64,000 nucleotides of DNA from Cymodocea nodosa (Eukaryota; Streptophyta; Magnoliopsida; Alismatales; Cymodoceaceae), in NCBI GenBank assembly GCA_036874045.1, contig JAZBRI010000009.1, positions 2,542,001 to 2,606,000 on the forward strand. The letters run 5' to 3'. The notes under the pieces are model-generated. The model saw only the letters and a program-made list of their open reading frames with translations, did not search any database and had not been told where the DNA came from. Position numbers and translations under genes: made by a program. This document shows positions 37,869-50,123 of the stretch, piece after piece (position 1 is the first letter of the stretch; the number at the start of each line of letters is the position of its first letter).

Positions 37869-38748
37869 AATAATTTCATGAAACTTTTACATAGTTTATT
37901 TCTTACAGCCAGAAGAATACTAACAAATATTATTAGTATCTTATCTACCAAAGTTTAAATTGAGTAACTTTTTATTTCATCCATTCATCACCTCTAATAA
38001 TTTCTGTTGTTTGTAGTGGAACTTATTTTGTATCAGTTGTCTGAACTTATTTATGCATTTGTAACATTTGTAAGTAGAAGCTGGAGTTCGTGTATATATT
38101 TATGCATAGGTTTGTTCTTGGAAGGCAGTCTCAAAAGTATGTATTTTGTTAATAAGAGTTAGAAGTTCATATCATGTTTATATGGTTAGTGGAGATTAAT
38201 GAGAAGAGGAAAATTGAAAAAACAAGAAGAAAGATCTTTTGTAGGAACTAAGGTTGTTGAAGATTTAGGATTTTGTTAATATAACTCAATATTTTCTATT
38301 GTGATCAATATAACTCAATTTGCATTAATGAGGTCCTACATTATTTAGATTTTGCTCTAGACAAGGAGGTACTATGTTGGCCTTGCATTAGCAACAAAGC
38401 ATGCTTGGACCTAAGCAATCTTAGTGTAGGCTATGTGTTAATTCTTGAATATCTTTTGCTACTGTTCTTACTTCATTTGCTTCCCTTTTCATGATATCCA
38501 ACTTATTTCTTTAGTTATATTTTGATTACAAATCCAACGAAAAAAAGTATGAAATTCTTGTGTATGCCATATGTGTTATGAATGACTAGTAACTTATTTA
38601 AGTTATTCATTCTTATCCATTTTTAATGCATATTGTCATTGAATGAATAATAACTTATTTAATTTTTATGTTAATGATTGATGTTGTCATTGTCATCCAT
38701 ATTTCAATGATGTGTTTTTCATTTATATATATGTTTTACAAATTAGAT

Positions 38749-39800
38749 ATGGCTACTACAGATAATACAGTACCAAGTAGACAAAGATCTTATACTAGTT
38801 GGAATGCAAAAGCAGATGCCACATTTTTGGGTATATTAGAAGATGTTTTAAATGATGGAAATGGAAAAACACATGAGGGAAAAGTTAAAGTTGAAATATG
38901 GAACAAGGTAATAGAGAAGTACAATAATGACACAAATACAGGTATCACAAAGAAAAATGTTGATAGTCGAATTAAAACATGGCGACAGATGTATCGTAAC
39001 TACACAAAAATTATGTCTCAAAGTGGTTGGGGATGGAATTACATACAAGGTCATACTGATATTTCAGATGAAGTTTGGAATGAATTTATTAAGGTAATAT
39101 TTTTGAATGTGTTAATATAATTTATATGTTCTATATATACTAACATATTTAATATTTTTGAATATGTCCTATTTATGATCAACTGCAATTGTTATTTGAA
39201 AGTAATATGGCTATAGGGAATGCTAGTAGAGACCCTGAAACAATTACTCAGAATAAAGGAGACGTACCTATGAATGAACCAAATGAAATGACACCTCCAC
39301 CAAATCATTTTCAATACTTCACACCACCAAGTGATAGTCCAATGGATACAGATGGTACCCAACTTCAATCTCCAATGTCTTTATCAAGAAGGTTCAATGA
39401 GGTGAAAAAGGGAAAACATCCAAGACCACATGTAGAGTCAGCACAACTAATGACATCTTCATTTAAAGAAGCTACATCTGCTATTATGTCATTATGTGAA
39501 AAAGAAGAGGATAAAGTTAAAGCTCGACAAGAATATTATGATAATGTAACAGACATACAGAAAGAACAACTTCAGATCCAAAAACAACAAGTTAAAGTGC
39601 AAGAGCAAATGCTACATTTCAAAGTGAAACAAGGAAGTCTTACAGCACAAGCTATAGAAGCATTATTGCAAATTGAAAGTCTTACTAACAGTGAGAAATT
39701 CAAAGCAATGACTTTATTGGAAAGAAAAGAACTAGCAGAGCAATTTCTTAGCATCCCAACAGATACGAGGGTAGAATGGATTAAGTATCACAACTTATGA
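38749..39800 (+). CDS. Harbinger Myb/SANT-like DNA-binding protein
   Basis: Exon 1 (38749-39093, 115 codons) starts MATTDNTVPSRQRSYTSWN and holds the Myb_DNA-bind_3 region (FLGILEDVLNDGNGKTHEGK ... DSRIKTWRQMYRNY) ending WNEFIK at a GTAATA donor. A later part runs to 39800 (YDQLQLLFESNMAIGNASRD, KKGKHPRPHVESAQ, a glutamine-rich coiled coil around QIQKQQVKVQEQ, and LSIPTDTRVEWIKYHN). In the sister element the second exon begins AHPECESCKGK after a clear acceptor. That segment and an acceptor are not visible here, so exon joining is uncertain and the gene may be damaged by a small deletion. An in-frame upstream ATG (38668) is hydrophobic and is not favoured. Confidence 0.75.
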
Positions 39801-40048
39801 ATGCACTTTTCTATTGTTGAGTAATGTTGATGGATGTGATGAACTTTATTATTGTGGTGAATAATGTGTAATGTTGAATTTTAGACAATGATGATGACTA
39901 TTGATTTTCATATGTGAATGCTTTATTGCTTGATATTTTATATAAATCTTGTTATGTGAAATAAATGTTTTTATTATTGTTGAAGATTCTTATATATTTT
40001 TAGGAAAATGTGTACTAATCTCATTACTTCTTGTAGGTAATAATTATC

Positions 40049-41466
40049 ATGAATGGTATGGATGGTTTGGAATTGTTAAAGAATATGCTTGAGGAAGAAG
40101 CGGAAAGACAACGAATGTTACTTCTTTCACTATGGAACTTCCTTGCAGGTGTTGCATGTATGTCAAGTACATTAACTAATATTACACATCACATTTATAG
40201 TAGAGAAGGGCATGACTACATTAGAAGGTTATTAGATCCATCATTACCACATCAAGCATATAATTGTCGAAAAATATATAGAATGAGTCAACATGTATTT
40301 CTTGACTTCTGTAATTTGTTACGAAGAGAAGGTGGCATGGGAAATACAAGCAATGTTAGTGTCGAAGAGAAGTTTGCAATCTTTCTTGTCACTATTGGTC
40401 AAAACCAACGATATGGAGTAACAAGGGAGCACTTCTCTCGGTCTGCATGGACTGTAAGTACGTACTTCAATGAAGTACTTAATGCAATTTTGAACTTGCA
40501 TAAACAACTTCTTGCAATGCCTCCAACATCAACTCCAAGTAGAATACTAAATGATTCAAATGTGTATCTCTATTTTGAGGTAAATATATATTTTCATATG
40601 AAATTGATTTATATATTATTTTTTTCTCATTTTCTTATTCATATGTTAACAGAATTGCATTGGTGCTATTGATGGAACACATATTAAGGCAACTATTTAT
40701 AGACGACAAACAACAAGATTTAGAAATAGAAAAGGAGAGTTAAGTCAAAATGTTATGGTCGCATGTAATTTTGATATGGAATTTACATATATTCTTAGTA
40801 GTTGGGAAGGATCAGCTTCTAATGCAAGAATCCTTCAAGATGTCATCACAAGACATTATCCATTCAAGGTTCCACCAAGTATAAAATGACATTATTGAAT
40901 ATATATTTTTTATTTACACTAATTTTTAATTATATATAGGAAAGTTTTACTTGGTTGATGCTGGTTATCCTAATCGACCTGAATTTATTTATCCATATCG
41001 AGGAGTGAGATATCATCTATTTGAATATGAAAATAATAGAGTTCCAAAAAATGCAATCGAAAACTTCAATTACAAACATTCACAATTAAGATCAGTGATT
41101 GAGCGATCATTTGGAGTTGTTAAACATCGTTTTGCAATCTTACGAGAACATATGTCGTATCCTTATGATACACAAACGAAGATTGTGATGGCTTGCTTCC
41201 TATTACATAATTTTATACGTAAAGCTGACAGAGCAGATTTATTAGAAGATCTAGAAGATGAGTTAGCTGAATTTGATCTAGAAAATGAAGAAATTGGAAT
41301 TACTGAAGATGAGCTTTCACAGATAGATAGTACATTAGAAATGACACAAGAACGAAGAAAACAAATAGCAGATGAAATGTGTGACAACATGAAGACTGCC
41401 ATGTGGGATGGACGTGACTTTTATTTCATATGTAACTTTGTCAAATTGTTATGTTACAATATTTGA
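40049..41466 (+). CDS. PIF/Harbinger DDE transposase, 427 aa, no interruption seen
   Basis: Three exons, 40049-40579, 40653-40878 and 40940-41466, with GT...AG borders and consistent phase (1,284 bp). Exon 1 gives the N-terminal helical region (IRRLLDPSLPHQAYNC, VEEKFAIFLVTIGQNQRYGV, a helix-turn-helix-like part). The DDE_Tnp_4 core has D184 in CIGAIDGTHIKA, D259 in FYLVDAGYPN and E307 in SVIERSFGVVKHRF, followed by CFLLHNFIRK. Length is normal for plant Harbinger transposases. No stop or frame change was found, unlike the related gene at 12.5-13.9 kb, and exon 2 is 226 bp in both. It acts with the Myb-like partner to cut at TTA/TAA-flanked ends. Confidence 0.92.
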
Positions 41467-41538
41467 ATATTTGTATGTTGACAATTTATATTTATGTTGT
41501 GAATTTTATTGATATATTGGATGTTAATTAACAATTTT

Positions 41539-41775
41539 GAAAAGTAATTGTTTGTGATATGTTATGTTCAAATAGGTAATACACAAAACAACTTTTGTTC
41601 AATTTGTTCAAATTGATATTATTAATAAATATAAATAAGAAGACTTAATATTTTTGAAAAGTAATTGTTTGTGATATGTTATGTTCAAATAGGTAATACA
41701 CAATACAATTTTTGTTCAATTTGTTCAAATCGATATTATTAATAAATATAAATAAGAAGACTTAATATTTTTTCT
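41539..41775 (+). repeat. 117-bp tandem duplication in the Harbinger 3' region
   Basis: GAAAAGTAATTGTTTGTGATATG begins at 41539 and again at 41656, exactly 117 bases apart, with near-identical following sequence. A third, more diverged copy starts near 43,245, beyond the hAT-derived block. Confidence 0.9.
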
Positions 41776-41789
41776 TAAAATATAAGTTT

Positions 41790-43200
41790 TCTTTTTCTTT
41801 TATTTTTTTTCGGTCAAATCGTTAGACCAGCTTCGATGCGATCGGTAAAATTTTCTTCATTTTTATTTTTCTTCGATTCAACACTCCATCTAACTAAAGT
41901 GTTTTTAAGTTTTTTATTTTTTTTCGGTTAGATCAAATTTTTTCCTTCGGTTCGACCGAAGTTTTTTTACTTTTTTTTCGGTTTGACAGAACTTTTTTAT
42001 TCGGTCCGACCGAAGTTTTTTATTTTTTTTTAGTTAGATTGAATTTTTTCCTTCAGTCCGACCAAAGTCTTTTAATTTTTTTCGGTTTGATCAAGCTTCG
42101 GTTCGACTGAATTTTTTTTTCTTTTATTTATTTTTTCAGTCTGACTAACTGAAACTTTTTTATTTTTTTCTTCGATCAGACCAAAGCTTAGTCTTCAGTC
42201 GAACATAAGTTTTTCAGTTTTTTATTTTTTTTTCGGTTAGATTGAAGATCAATCTTTGGTCCGACATAAGTTTTTCAGTTTTTTATTTTTTTTTTGGTCA
42301 AACCAAATATCAGTCTTCGGTTTGACATAAGTTTTTTCTTTTATTTATTTCTTCGATCCGACTAACTAAAGTTTTATTTTTTTATTTTTTTCTTCAATTA
42401 GATCGAATCTCAACTTCGATCCAATTTAAGTTTTTGATTTTTTATATTTATTTTTTTGATTTTAAATTAAAATAAAAAGAAAAAAATTTACAACATTTTC
42501 GATGGTCAATTCATCATTCAAACACATTATTTTATTTATAAATACATTTATTAATTTTCAATTGTTAATTTTTTATATTTATTTTTTAATTTTAAATTGA
42601 AATAAAAATAAAAAAATTTACGACGTTTTCGATAATCAATTCATCATTCAAACAAATTATTTTATTTATAAATACATTTATTAATTTTCAATTATTAATT
42701 TTTATATTTATTTTTTTGATTTTAAATTAAAATATAATAAAAAAATTTACAACGTTTCCAATAATCAATTCATCGTTCAAACACATTATTTTATTTATAA
42801 ATACATTTATTAATTTTCATTAGCTGATTTTTTATATTTATTTTTTTGATTTTAAATTAAAATAAAAATAAAAAAATTTACAAGGTTTCTGATAATCAAT
42901 TCATCATTCAAACACATTATTTTATTTATAAATACATTTATTAATTTTCAATTGTTACATCAAGTTCTATGTTTAAACAAGTTTGTATTACATTTATTAA
43001 TTTTTTAACAATTTTTACTTTAACATTTATTAATTTTGTATACATCAACTTTTATGTTTACATTTATTAATGTATATAAGAGACGTATCATATTCTATTT
43101 TCTATTTCTTATTTTCCATTAGATTTCAACCAGGCTCGAATTGGCCCACGGGCTAGCCTAGGCTCAGCCTGAATTGACCCACGGACCAGCCCAACCTGGG
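41790..43200 (-). mobile_element. hAT-derived non-autonomous insertion inside the Harbinger element
   Basis: 41,800-42,480 repeats degenerate TTCGGTCCGACCGAAGTTTTT units, and 42,484-42,990 holds four ~130-bp repeats. 42,950-43,015 matches the hAT coding remnant at 58,540-58,605 (TTACATCAAGTT...AAACAAGTTTGTATT). 43,130-43,200 is a GC-rich end with GGCCCACGGGCTAGCC. The same three components occur in the hAT at 56.7-59.2 kb. Exact termini and the target duplication were not resolved. Confidence 0.55.
42484..42990 (+). repeat. Four ~130-bp tandem repeats
   Basis: The phrase CAACATTTTCGATGGTCAAT and its variants recur near 42491, 42621, 42750 and 42881 (spacings 130, 129, 131), each followed by TCATTCAAACACATTATTTT and TAAATACATTTATTAATTTTC. 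A single related unit is present at 57,735-57,835. Confidence 0.9.
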
Positions 43201-44517
43201 CGAATAATATATTTATGTTGTGAATTTTATTTTAGTTAACAATTTCAAAAAGTAATTGGTTGTGATATGCTATGTTCAAATAGGTAATATACAATATAAC
43301 TTTTGTTCAATTTGTTTATGATATTATTAATAAATAAATATTTTTATTTTTGATATTTTTTCTTAAAATGTAAGTATTATGATGTGAAGAAATAGAGTAA
43401 ATTAAAATTAATTATTAGAATTCTTTGATTAAAAAAATATATTTCAATTTTGAACATTCCATCTAGCACAAACCCCACTATGAGAATCTTAACTTTCCTA
43501 AGTTTCTAAGACATGCACAAATAGCCCTTCATTTCTCAAGAATCTAGACTTTCTAATTCACAGGAATCTGAACTTTACATTTCCTTCATTTCTGAACTTT
43601 TCGACATGCACAAACACCCCCTTAATCTCTTGTATTAAGCACAAAACATCTTGATCCAAAAACTTTGAAGTATCCAGCATTTGCTGTTTTACCATACCAT
43701 AATTCAAATGGTGTCTTATGCAAGATAGGTCTAAGATAAGTTCTGTTTATTGAATAACATGTAGTATTCACAACTTCATCCCATAAAAACTTTGGTAGAT
43801 CAGATGCATTAAGAATTGTTCTTGCCATTTCTTGTACTAATCTATTTTTCCTTTCTACAACTCCATTCTGTGTAGGAGTTCTAGGACATGAAAGCTCATG
43901 TAGTATACCAAAGGAATTACATAAGTCTTCAAACTCAAAATTTTCAAATTCACCTCTATGATCACTTCTGATCTTCTTCATAGTTGATTCTTTTTCATTT
44001 TGAATTCTAATGCAGAGATGTTTGAATTCATAACAAGCTTCATTCTTGTGTGCTAGGAAAATAACTCAAGTGAATCTTGTGTAATCATCAACTACCACTA
44101 AGGTATATTTTCTTTCTCCTAAACTAGCTGTTTGAGTAGGACCAAACAGGTTCATATGCAATAGTTCTAGTGGCTGACTTGTGGCAATGCCTTCAATACT
44201 CTTGTGTACTGATTTCTTTTGTTTTCCAATCGTACAGTCACTACAAAGTTTACCCTTTTTGAATTTGAGTTTGGGCACACCTCTAACGAGATCATGTTTG
44301 ATCAACTTTCTTAAGATTCTCATATTCACATGATTTAGTCTCTTATGCCATAACCATTCATCTCATTAGAAGCAACTAAGCATACATCACTAAACATATA
44401 ATTAAATGGAAATTCTAATGCAAAAATTGAATTATCCCTATATCTAGTAAATTTAATTTCATGTGTATCTTGTTGTAAAATAAAACAGTTCTCAATAGTA
44501 AAAAGTAGATTGTAACC

Positions 44518-46362
44518 TATTTAGAATGAAAAAGTGCATATTATTAACGGTTAAATGATAGTTAATTGCATAATATTTAGCTTATCATATGAGAATTAAG
44601 CCATTATGTTATAATTGCACTGTTATATGCTTTAATTGAAGAATCTGCTTAATTTTGGTGAATTAATGTTAATTTAGTACATTTATAAACTGTCAGTAAG
44701 TTGCAGGCTGTGAAATTCTTAAATATCCGAAAATGCATCTGAGCATCGGATAGTTATACCTGTAACTCTCTGAAATGTTATTTTATATTTAAACTGCTGC
44801 TAACACGTGTTGAGAGCTGGTAGATTTACTTATGTTATAACTTGTTAAGTTAGTATAACTGCACGCGTTGAGTTACATGAAAATACACTAAGGTAACGAA
44901 TTAGGTTAGCGTTACAAACTTAAGTTGTTATTTTTTGCACATGTTTTATAGTTAAATCAACGAAGAAAGTCCGTTGAGTTATCTATAACTCCATGGACTA
45001 TATATTTTCCAAAATGCCACTGTAGCGGTTGCAGGAACAGACAGTTGGAAGGAAAAACAACGTTCGCACGTATCACGCAGGAATTCAATCGTGTAGGGAG
45101 AAAGAAATCATCGCTGTTGATCTGAAGGAAGGAAATCCAACCGACCATTCAAGCAGAAGTAGTTACTATGGAAGAAATATAAAAGAAAAGAAGAAAAAAA
45201 AGAAGTGTGTGTGATCGATGGACGGCCAGTGTATACAGAGGAGCACCAAGCTTTCTGCAGATAGTATCAGCGATTCTCCGAAGTATCACACCAACCATCG
45301 TTATCACCACCGTAATCACCAATCATCAAAGGTCTGTGAGGATACTTGCCTGATATCGGGTCGATTCCGAGCCAAACATAGTGCCTGACAACCACTGTGA
45401 CAAGTGATTGTGTCACGGGAAGGGAAGACATTTTCACCAAGCGTCGACTCATATTTCAAGAGATCGTAAAGCTTTTAGCCTTGGCTTCGGGTTGATGCCT
45501 GTATGCTGAAGAGTAGATCATTTTGCAATTCTGGACTCGTGATTCTATAGGGAGAGGAGACAGAATTGTAAGTGGTTTAATTTTCAGTGGTGTAATCGCG
45601 TTGCAAGTAGTGTCGGAAGTATTTAATGTTAAGTGAGATTACTTTACATTTCACCTTTCGCCCATTTCCATGTTCACATCAAAACAAAAATATCAAAAAC
45701 AATTTATCTTTGTTTGTATGTTGTATTTGAGTGTTGTATCGTGATTAATGTTATCTGTATTAGTTTTATGATTGTTTTATGTAAGTTTTAATTTTACAGT
45801 TTACTGAAAATGGTTCGTACAAAAAACTTAAAGATTTTAATGGTTACTGTTTGAATCATCTGAATGTTAGTATTGTTTAATGATAAATCCAATGTTAACT
45901 AGCATTAAAAAGCTTAATTGATGTTATTTACAATCTGTGGATTCGCCCAATGGTTGACCGAATTCCTCTGTAAATAGTAGTATTATAAAGAGACAAGCTC
46001 GTGGAGTTAACTTAAGTCCACGAGGATAGTCCATTGAGTTAGCTATAACTCAACGAACTTAGTCCATTTATTTAACTGTAACTCAACGAAGTACTTATTG
46101 AATATAAATTTGAATTGTTCACAATCAAACATTTCTTAAATTCGTCAGCAATTCCTTGTGGGATCGACCTGTACTTGCACACTGATATAATAGACACTAT
46201 GCACTTGCAGTTAAAGTACAAATTGGAATTAATATCTAAATTGTATTAAAGGTTGTTTGTTTACTTCTAAAAGAAAGAATAGACATAAAGATAAATTAAC
46301 TAAGTAAAAATAGAAGTAACAAATCCAAGTTTTTCTAGTGTAGTGCTGGGAAAACACAAACA
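44518..46362 (+). repeat. Left LTR of the 35-bp-interior element
   Basis: Starts TATTTAGAATGAAAAAG (TG changed to TA), ends ACACAAACA. Contains one CACGTG (44804) and a single TATCCGA/TCGGATA pair, and a U5-side GTGCACTTGCAG... block shared with the other two copies in the window. Confidence 0.9.
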
Positions 46363-46397
46363 AGTTTTATGGCGTCGTTGCCAAGGTATGGGGGAAG
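46363..46397 (+). promoter_or_regulatory. 35-bp interior: primer-binding site and polypurine tract
   Basis: The tRNA-Asp-like primer-binding site lies at about 46370-46386 and the purine tract TATGGGGGAAG at 46387-46397, directly abutting the right LTR. There is no room for packaging signals or coding sequence, so any such signal must lie inside the LTRs. Confidence 0.85.
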
Positions 46398-48256
46398 TGT
46401 TTAGAATGAAAAAGTGCATATTATTAACGGTTAAATGATGGTTAATTGCATAATATTTAGATTATCATATGAGAATTAAGCCATTATGTTATAATTGCAC
46501 TGTTATATGCTTTAATTGAAGAATATGCTTAATTTTGGGGAATTAATGTTAATTTAGTATATTTATGAACTATCGGTAAGTTGCAGGCTGTGAAATTCTT
46601 AAGTATCCAAATTTTCTAATATTTCGGATAGTTATGTTTAAATTGCTGAACAGTTATGTTTAGAGAGAATATTTTATTTCCAAATGTACACGTGTTGAGA
46701 TCTGGTAGATTTACTTAAGTTATAACTCGTTAAGTTAGCATAACTGTACGCGTTGAGTTGCTATATTGAACATTAAGGCAACGCTTTAGGTTAGCGTTAT
46801 AAACTTAAGTTGTTATTTTTTTGCATGTGTTTTATAGTTAAATCAACGAAAAAGTCCGTTGAGTTATCTGTAACTCCACGGACTATATATTTTCTAAAAT
46901 GCCACTGTAGCGGTTGCAAGAACAAATAGTTGGAAGGAAAAACCACATTTGCATGTATCACATAGGAATTCAATCGCGTAGGAGAAAGAAATCATCGTCG
47001 TTGATCTGAAGGAAGTAAATCCAACCGACCATTCAAGCAGAAGCAGTTACTACGGAAGAAATATAAAAGAAAAGAAGAAAAAAAGAAGTGTGTGATCGAT
47101 GGACGGCCAGTGTATACAGAGGAGGAGTACTGAGCTTTCTACAAATAGTATCGGCGATTCTCCGAAGTATCACACCAACTATCATTATCACCACCATAAT
47201 CACCAATCATCGGAGGTCTATGAGGATACTTGCCTGATGTCGGGTCGATTCCAAGCCAAACACAGTGTCTGACAACCATTGTGAGGAGTGATCGCGTCGC
47301 GGGAAGGGAAGCCATTTTCACCAAGCGCCGACTCATATTTCAGGAGATCGTAAAGCTTTTAGCCTTGGCTTCGAGTTGATGCCTGTATGCTAAAGAGGAG
47401 ATCATCTTGCAATTCTGGACTCGCGATTCTATAGGGAGAGGAGACAGAATTGTAAGTGGTTTAATTTTCAGTGGTGTAATCGCGTTGCAAGTAGTGTCGG
47501 AAGTATTTACTGTCAAGTGAGATTACTTTACATTTCACCTTTCGCCCATTTCATCAAAAACAAAAATACCAAAAACAATTTATCTTTGTTTGTATGTTGT
47601 ATTTGAGTGTTGTATTGTTTGTGTTGTATCGTGATTAATGTTATCTGTATCAGTTTTATGATTGTTTTATGTTAGTTTTAATTTTACAGTTTACTGAAAT
47701 TTGTTCATACAAAAAAACTTAGAGATTTTAATGGTTACTATTTGAATCATCTGAATGTTAGTATGGCTTAATGATAAATCCAATGTTAACTAGCATTAAA
47801 AAGCTTAATTGATGTTATTTACAATTTATGGAATCGCCCAATGGTTGGCCTAATTCCTCTGTAAATAGCAGTATTATAAAGAAGAGACAGGCTCGTGGAG
47901 TTAACTTAAGTCCACGAGGATAATCCGTTGATTTAGCCATAACTCAACGAACTTAGTCCGTTTATTTAACTGTAACTCAACGGAGTACTTATTGAATATA
48001 AATTTGAATTGTTCACAATCAAACATTTCTTAAATTCGTTAGCAATTCCCTATGGGATCGACTTGTACTTGCACACTGATATAATAGATACTGTGCACTT
48101 GCAGTTAAAGTACAAATTGGAATTAATATCTAAATTGTATTAAAGGTTGTTTGTTTACTTCTAAAAGAAAGAATAGGCATAAAGATAAATTAACTAAGTA
48201 AAAATAGAAGTAACAAATCTAAGTTTTTCTAGTGTAGTGTTGGGAAAACCCAAACA
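46398..48256 (+). repeat. Right LTR of the 35-bp-interior element
   Basis: Starts TGTTTAGAATGAAAAAG, ends ACCCAAACA. Contains one CACGTG (46689). Its U3 keeps a different part of the modular array from the left LTR; both parts are present together in the solo LTR at 61.2 kb. Confidence 0.9.
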
Positions 48257-50123
48257 TAACCTTTGTCACATAATTGACCTACACTTAGTAGATTTTGTTT
48301 TAAACCATTTACATGCAAGACATTTTCTATTTTCCCATTTTTAGATGCAACATTTTCTACAGTAGTAATTTTACATTTTTCATTATTACCAAACTTAACA
48401 AATCATGAATTTATGGACTTAACAGATTCCAGAAATCTTTTCTTACCTATCATATACTTTGAGCATCTACTATCAATGATCCACTTTGACGTTTGAGCTT
48501 CCTTGTCATTGTAGTCCTATAAATCATGTTGAAATTAAAACTTTTGGTACCTATATTTTCTTGGGTCCATCAATGTTAGTCCTTTGCATATTAAACATGT
48601 TGCCTCTTAGTAGCCATATATGAGTAGATCTTCTTTTAATGACAAAAGTAGTTGTGTCATCTCTGTAAGATCTAATTATTCCACCATAGTAGGGAGTTTC
48701 CTTTGGTACAGCATACCCTAGGCCAAATTTACTTGTTCCTATTCTTTGAGATCCTATGATTTTATTTAAGCTATTTTCACCTTTAGTAAATTTACTTACA
48801 ATGTTTTTCAAATCAGTAATTTCAGATAATAAATTTTTGTTTTCTTCTTTCAAATCAAAAATTTTACAACTATAATTATCCATTTTAGTTTTTAATTCCC
48901 TATTATCAACTAGGGCTTTTTCTAATTTAGCAAAAACATCTTCTAAATAAGAATTTAAACTCTTTAATTCTTTCTTATAATTCTTACATTTTACATGTAG
49001 ATTATCTACTATATAGAGGAGACTATTTACATCTAAATCATCATTTTCTTTTTCTGAGCAATAAGGGGATGTAGAACATACCTCTTGTGTAGCAAAGCAC
49101 ATGTTTGTAGAGGCCTCTTCCTTTGAGTCTGATGAGTTGCTAGATGAGATGTTGTCATCCCATGTGGCTTTCAAGGCCATTTTCTTCTTATTCTTTTTCT
49201 TCCATTTTTGTTTGTCCTCGTCCTACTGGAAATGACAGTAAAGTTGAATGTGTCCCAATTTTTTGCACTTGTAGCATATAGGGACTTTTGATCTTGAGGA
49301 GTTGGCTTTGCTTCCTTGTCTTATCATTTTTCTGAAATTTCTGGCCAGTAGTAAAACTTCATCTTCATCCAAGCTTGGTTGGTCTTTTGTTGAAGGAAAA
49401 GCTAGTTCTTTCTTTTTCTCAACTTTTCTTTCAGTGGCTCCCTCTTCTTTCCATTCCTTCATCTGAACTTCATTAGCTAGAAGATTTCCTAATAGATCTT
49501 CTACTGAATAGTTGTTTAGATCCTTTGAATCTTATATGGAAGTAGACTTCTACTTCCATTCAACTGTCAGGTTTCTTAAAATCTTCTGTATCTGTTCACG
49601 ATTAGAAAAATCCCTTCCAATGACTCTTAGTTCATTCACAATTTCAGTGAATCTAAAAAATATTTCAGTAATACTTTCTTTTTCAAGAATTTTGAATAAT
49701 TCATATTTTCTTAACAAAATGTTGATTTTGTATCTTTAACTTGGTTGGTTCCTTCATATGTAATTTGAAGGGTCTTCCAAGCTTCATGAGAGGATTTATA
49801 AGCAGATATTTTATTATACTGTTCACCAATTAGTGCATAGTAAATGGAATTAAGCCCACAAGCATCCATCTGGATGATTCTTTCATCCTCCTCAGTTTAG
49901 TCACTTTCATGACTGATTGAAATTGGTGTACCATGTACAACCATTCTCTAGAATTTTACATCTATACTCTTGAGAAAACACTCCATCTTATTTTTCCAGT
50001 AGCTATAATTGCTACCATCAAAGAGGGGAGGTCGATGGATATTCTGACCATCTATAGTGTGGAAAGTCATGATTTTAGATGGTTAAATCTATTAACAATA
50101 TCAACCTTGCTCTGATACCAATT

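Larger units (their letters stand above)
37198..43621 (+). mobile_element. PIF/Harbinger transposon with an uninterrupted transposase gene
   Basis: 6,424 bp with perfect TTA target duplications (37195-37197 and 43622-43624) and inverted ends GGGGGGGTTTGTGC / GCACAAACACCCCC. Removing it leaves the Copia frame continuous, so it is a clean, fairly recent insertion. It contains, left to right: a stem-loop with TATAAAAG (37286-37320), a GC-rich minisatellite (37425-37868), a Myb/SANT-like gene (38749-39800), the transposase gene (40049-41466), tandem 117-bp repeats, and a hAT-derived insertion (about 41,790-43,200). Confidence 0.93.
44518..48256 (+). mobile_element. LTR retrotransposon with only 35 bp between its LTRs
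   Basis: Two LTRs (44518-46362, 1,845 bp; 46398-48256, 1,859 bp) enclose 35 bp. The 5-bp target duplication TAACC (44513-44517 and 48257-48261) is perfect, and the target is the Copia element. The 35 bp holds a primer-binding site TGGCGTCGTTGCCAAGG, close to the tRNA-Asp-type TGGCGCCGTTGCCGGGGA of Athila/Tat-type Ty3 elements, and a polypurine tract TATGGGGGAAG, and nothing else. It can therefore only move with proteins from another element. The two LTRs are close in sequence apart from one swapped block in U3, so it is moderately young. Structurally complete at its ends apart from one changed terminal base. Confidence 0.9.
35060..50123 (-). mobile_element. Sirevirus-like Copia element, internal region, split by two later insertions (fossil)
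   Basis: Reading on the minus strand from right to left: a primer-binding site TTGGTATCAGAGC (about 50,108-50,121), gag (about 50,070-49,220, with the CCHC finger CYKCKKLGHIQLYCH), a gag-pol linker with coiled-coil sequence (49,180-48,551), integrase (about 44,330-43,622, with DHRGEFEN and HELSCPRTPTQNGVVERKNR), reverse transcriptase (36,663-35,968, YVDDIIFG) and RNase H (35,907-35,296, DADYVGCKSNRKSTSG and STIKAEYMA). Polypurine tracts (GTAGGGGGAG) follow near 35,085. Pol was split by a Harbinger element at 37198-43621 and the integrase-gag region by an LTR element at 44518-48256. It is broken at several points besides the insertions. Confidence 0.88.

Noticed and set aside
45267-45452. Conserved minus-strand frame MSRRLVKMSSLPVTQSL, also at 47139 and 62095
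   Set aside because: It recurs because it lies in three copies of the same LTR family; no domain, antisense to the LTR, and length differs between copies.
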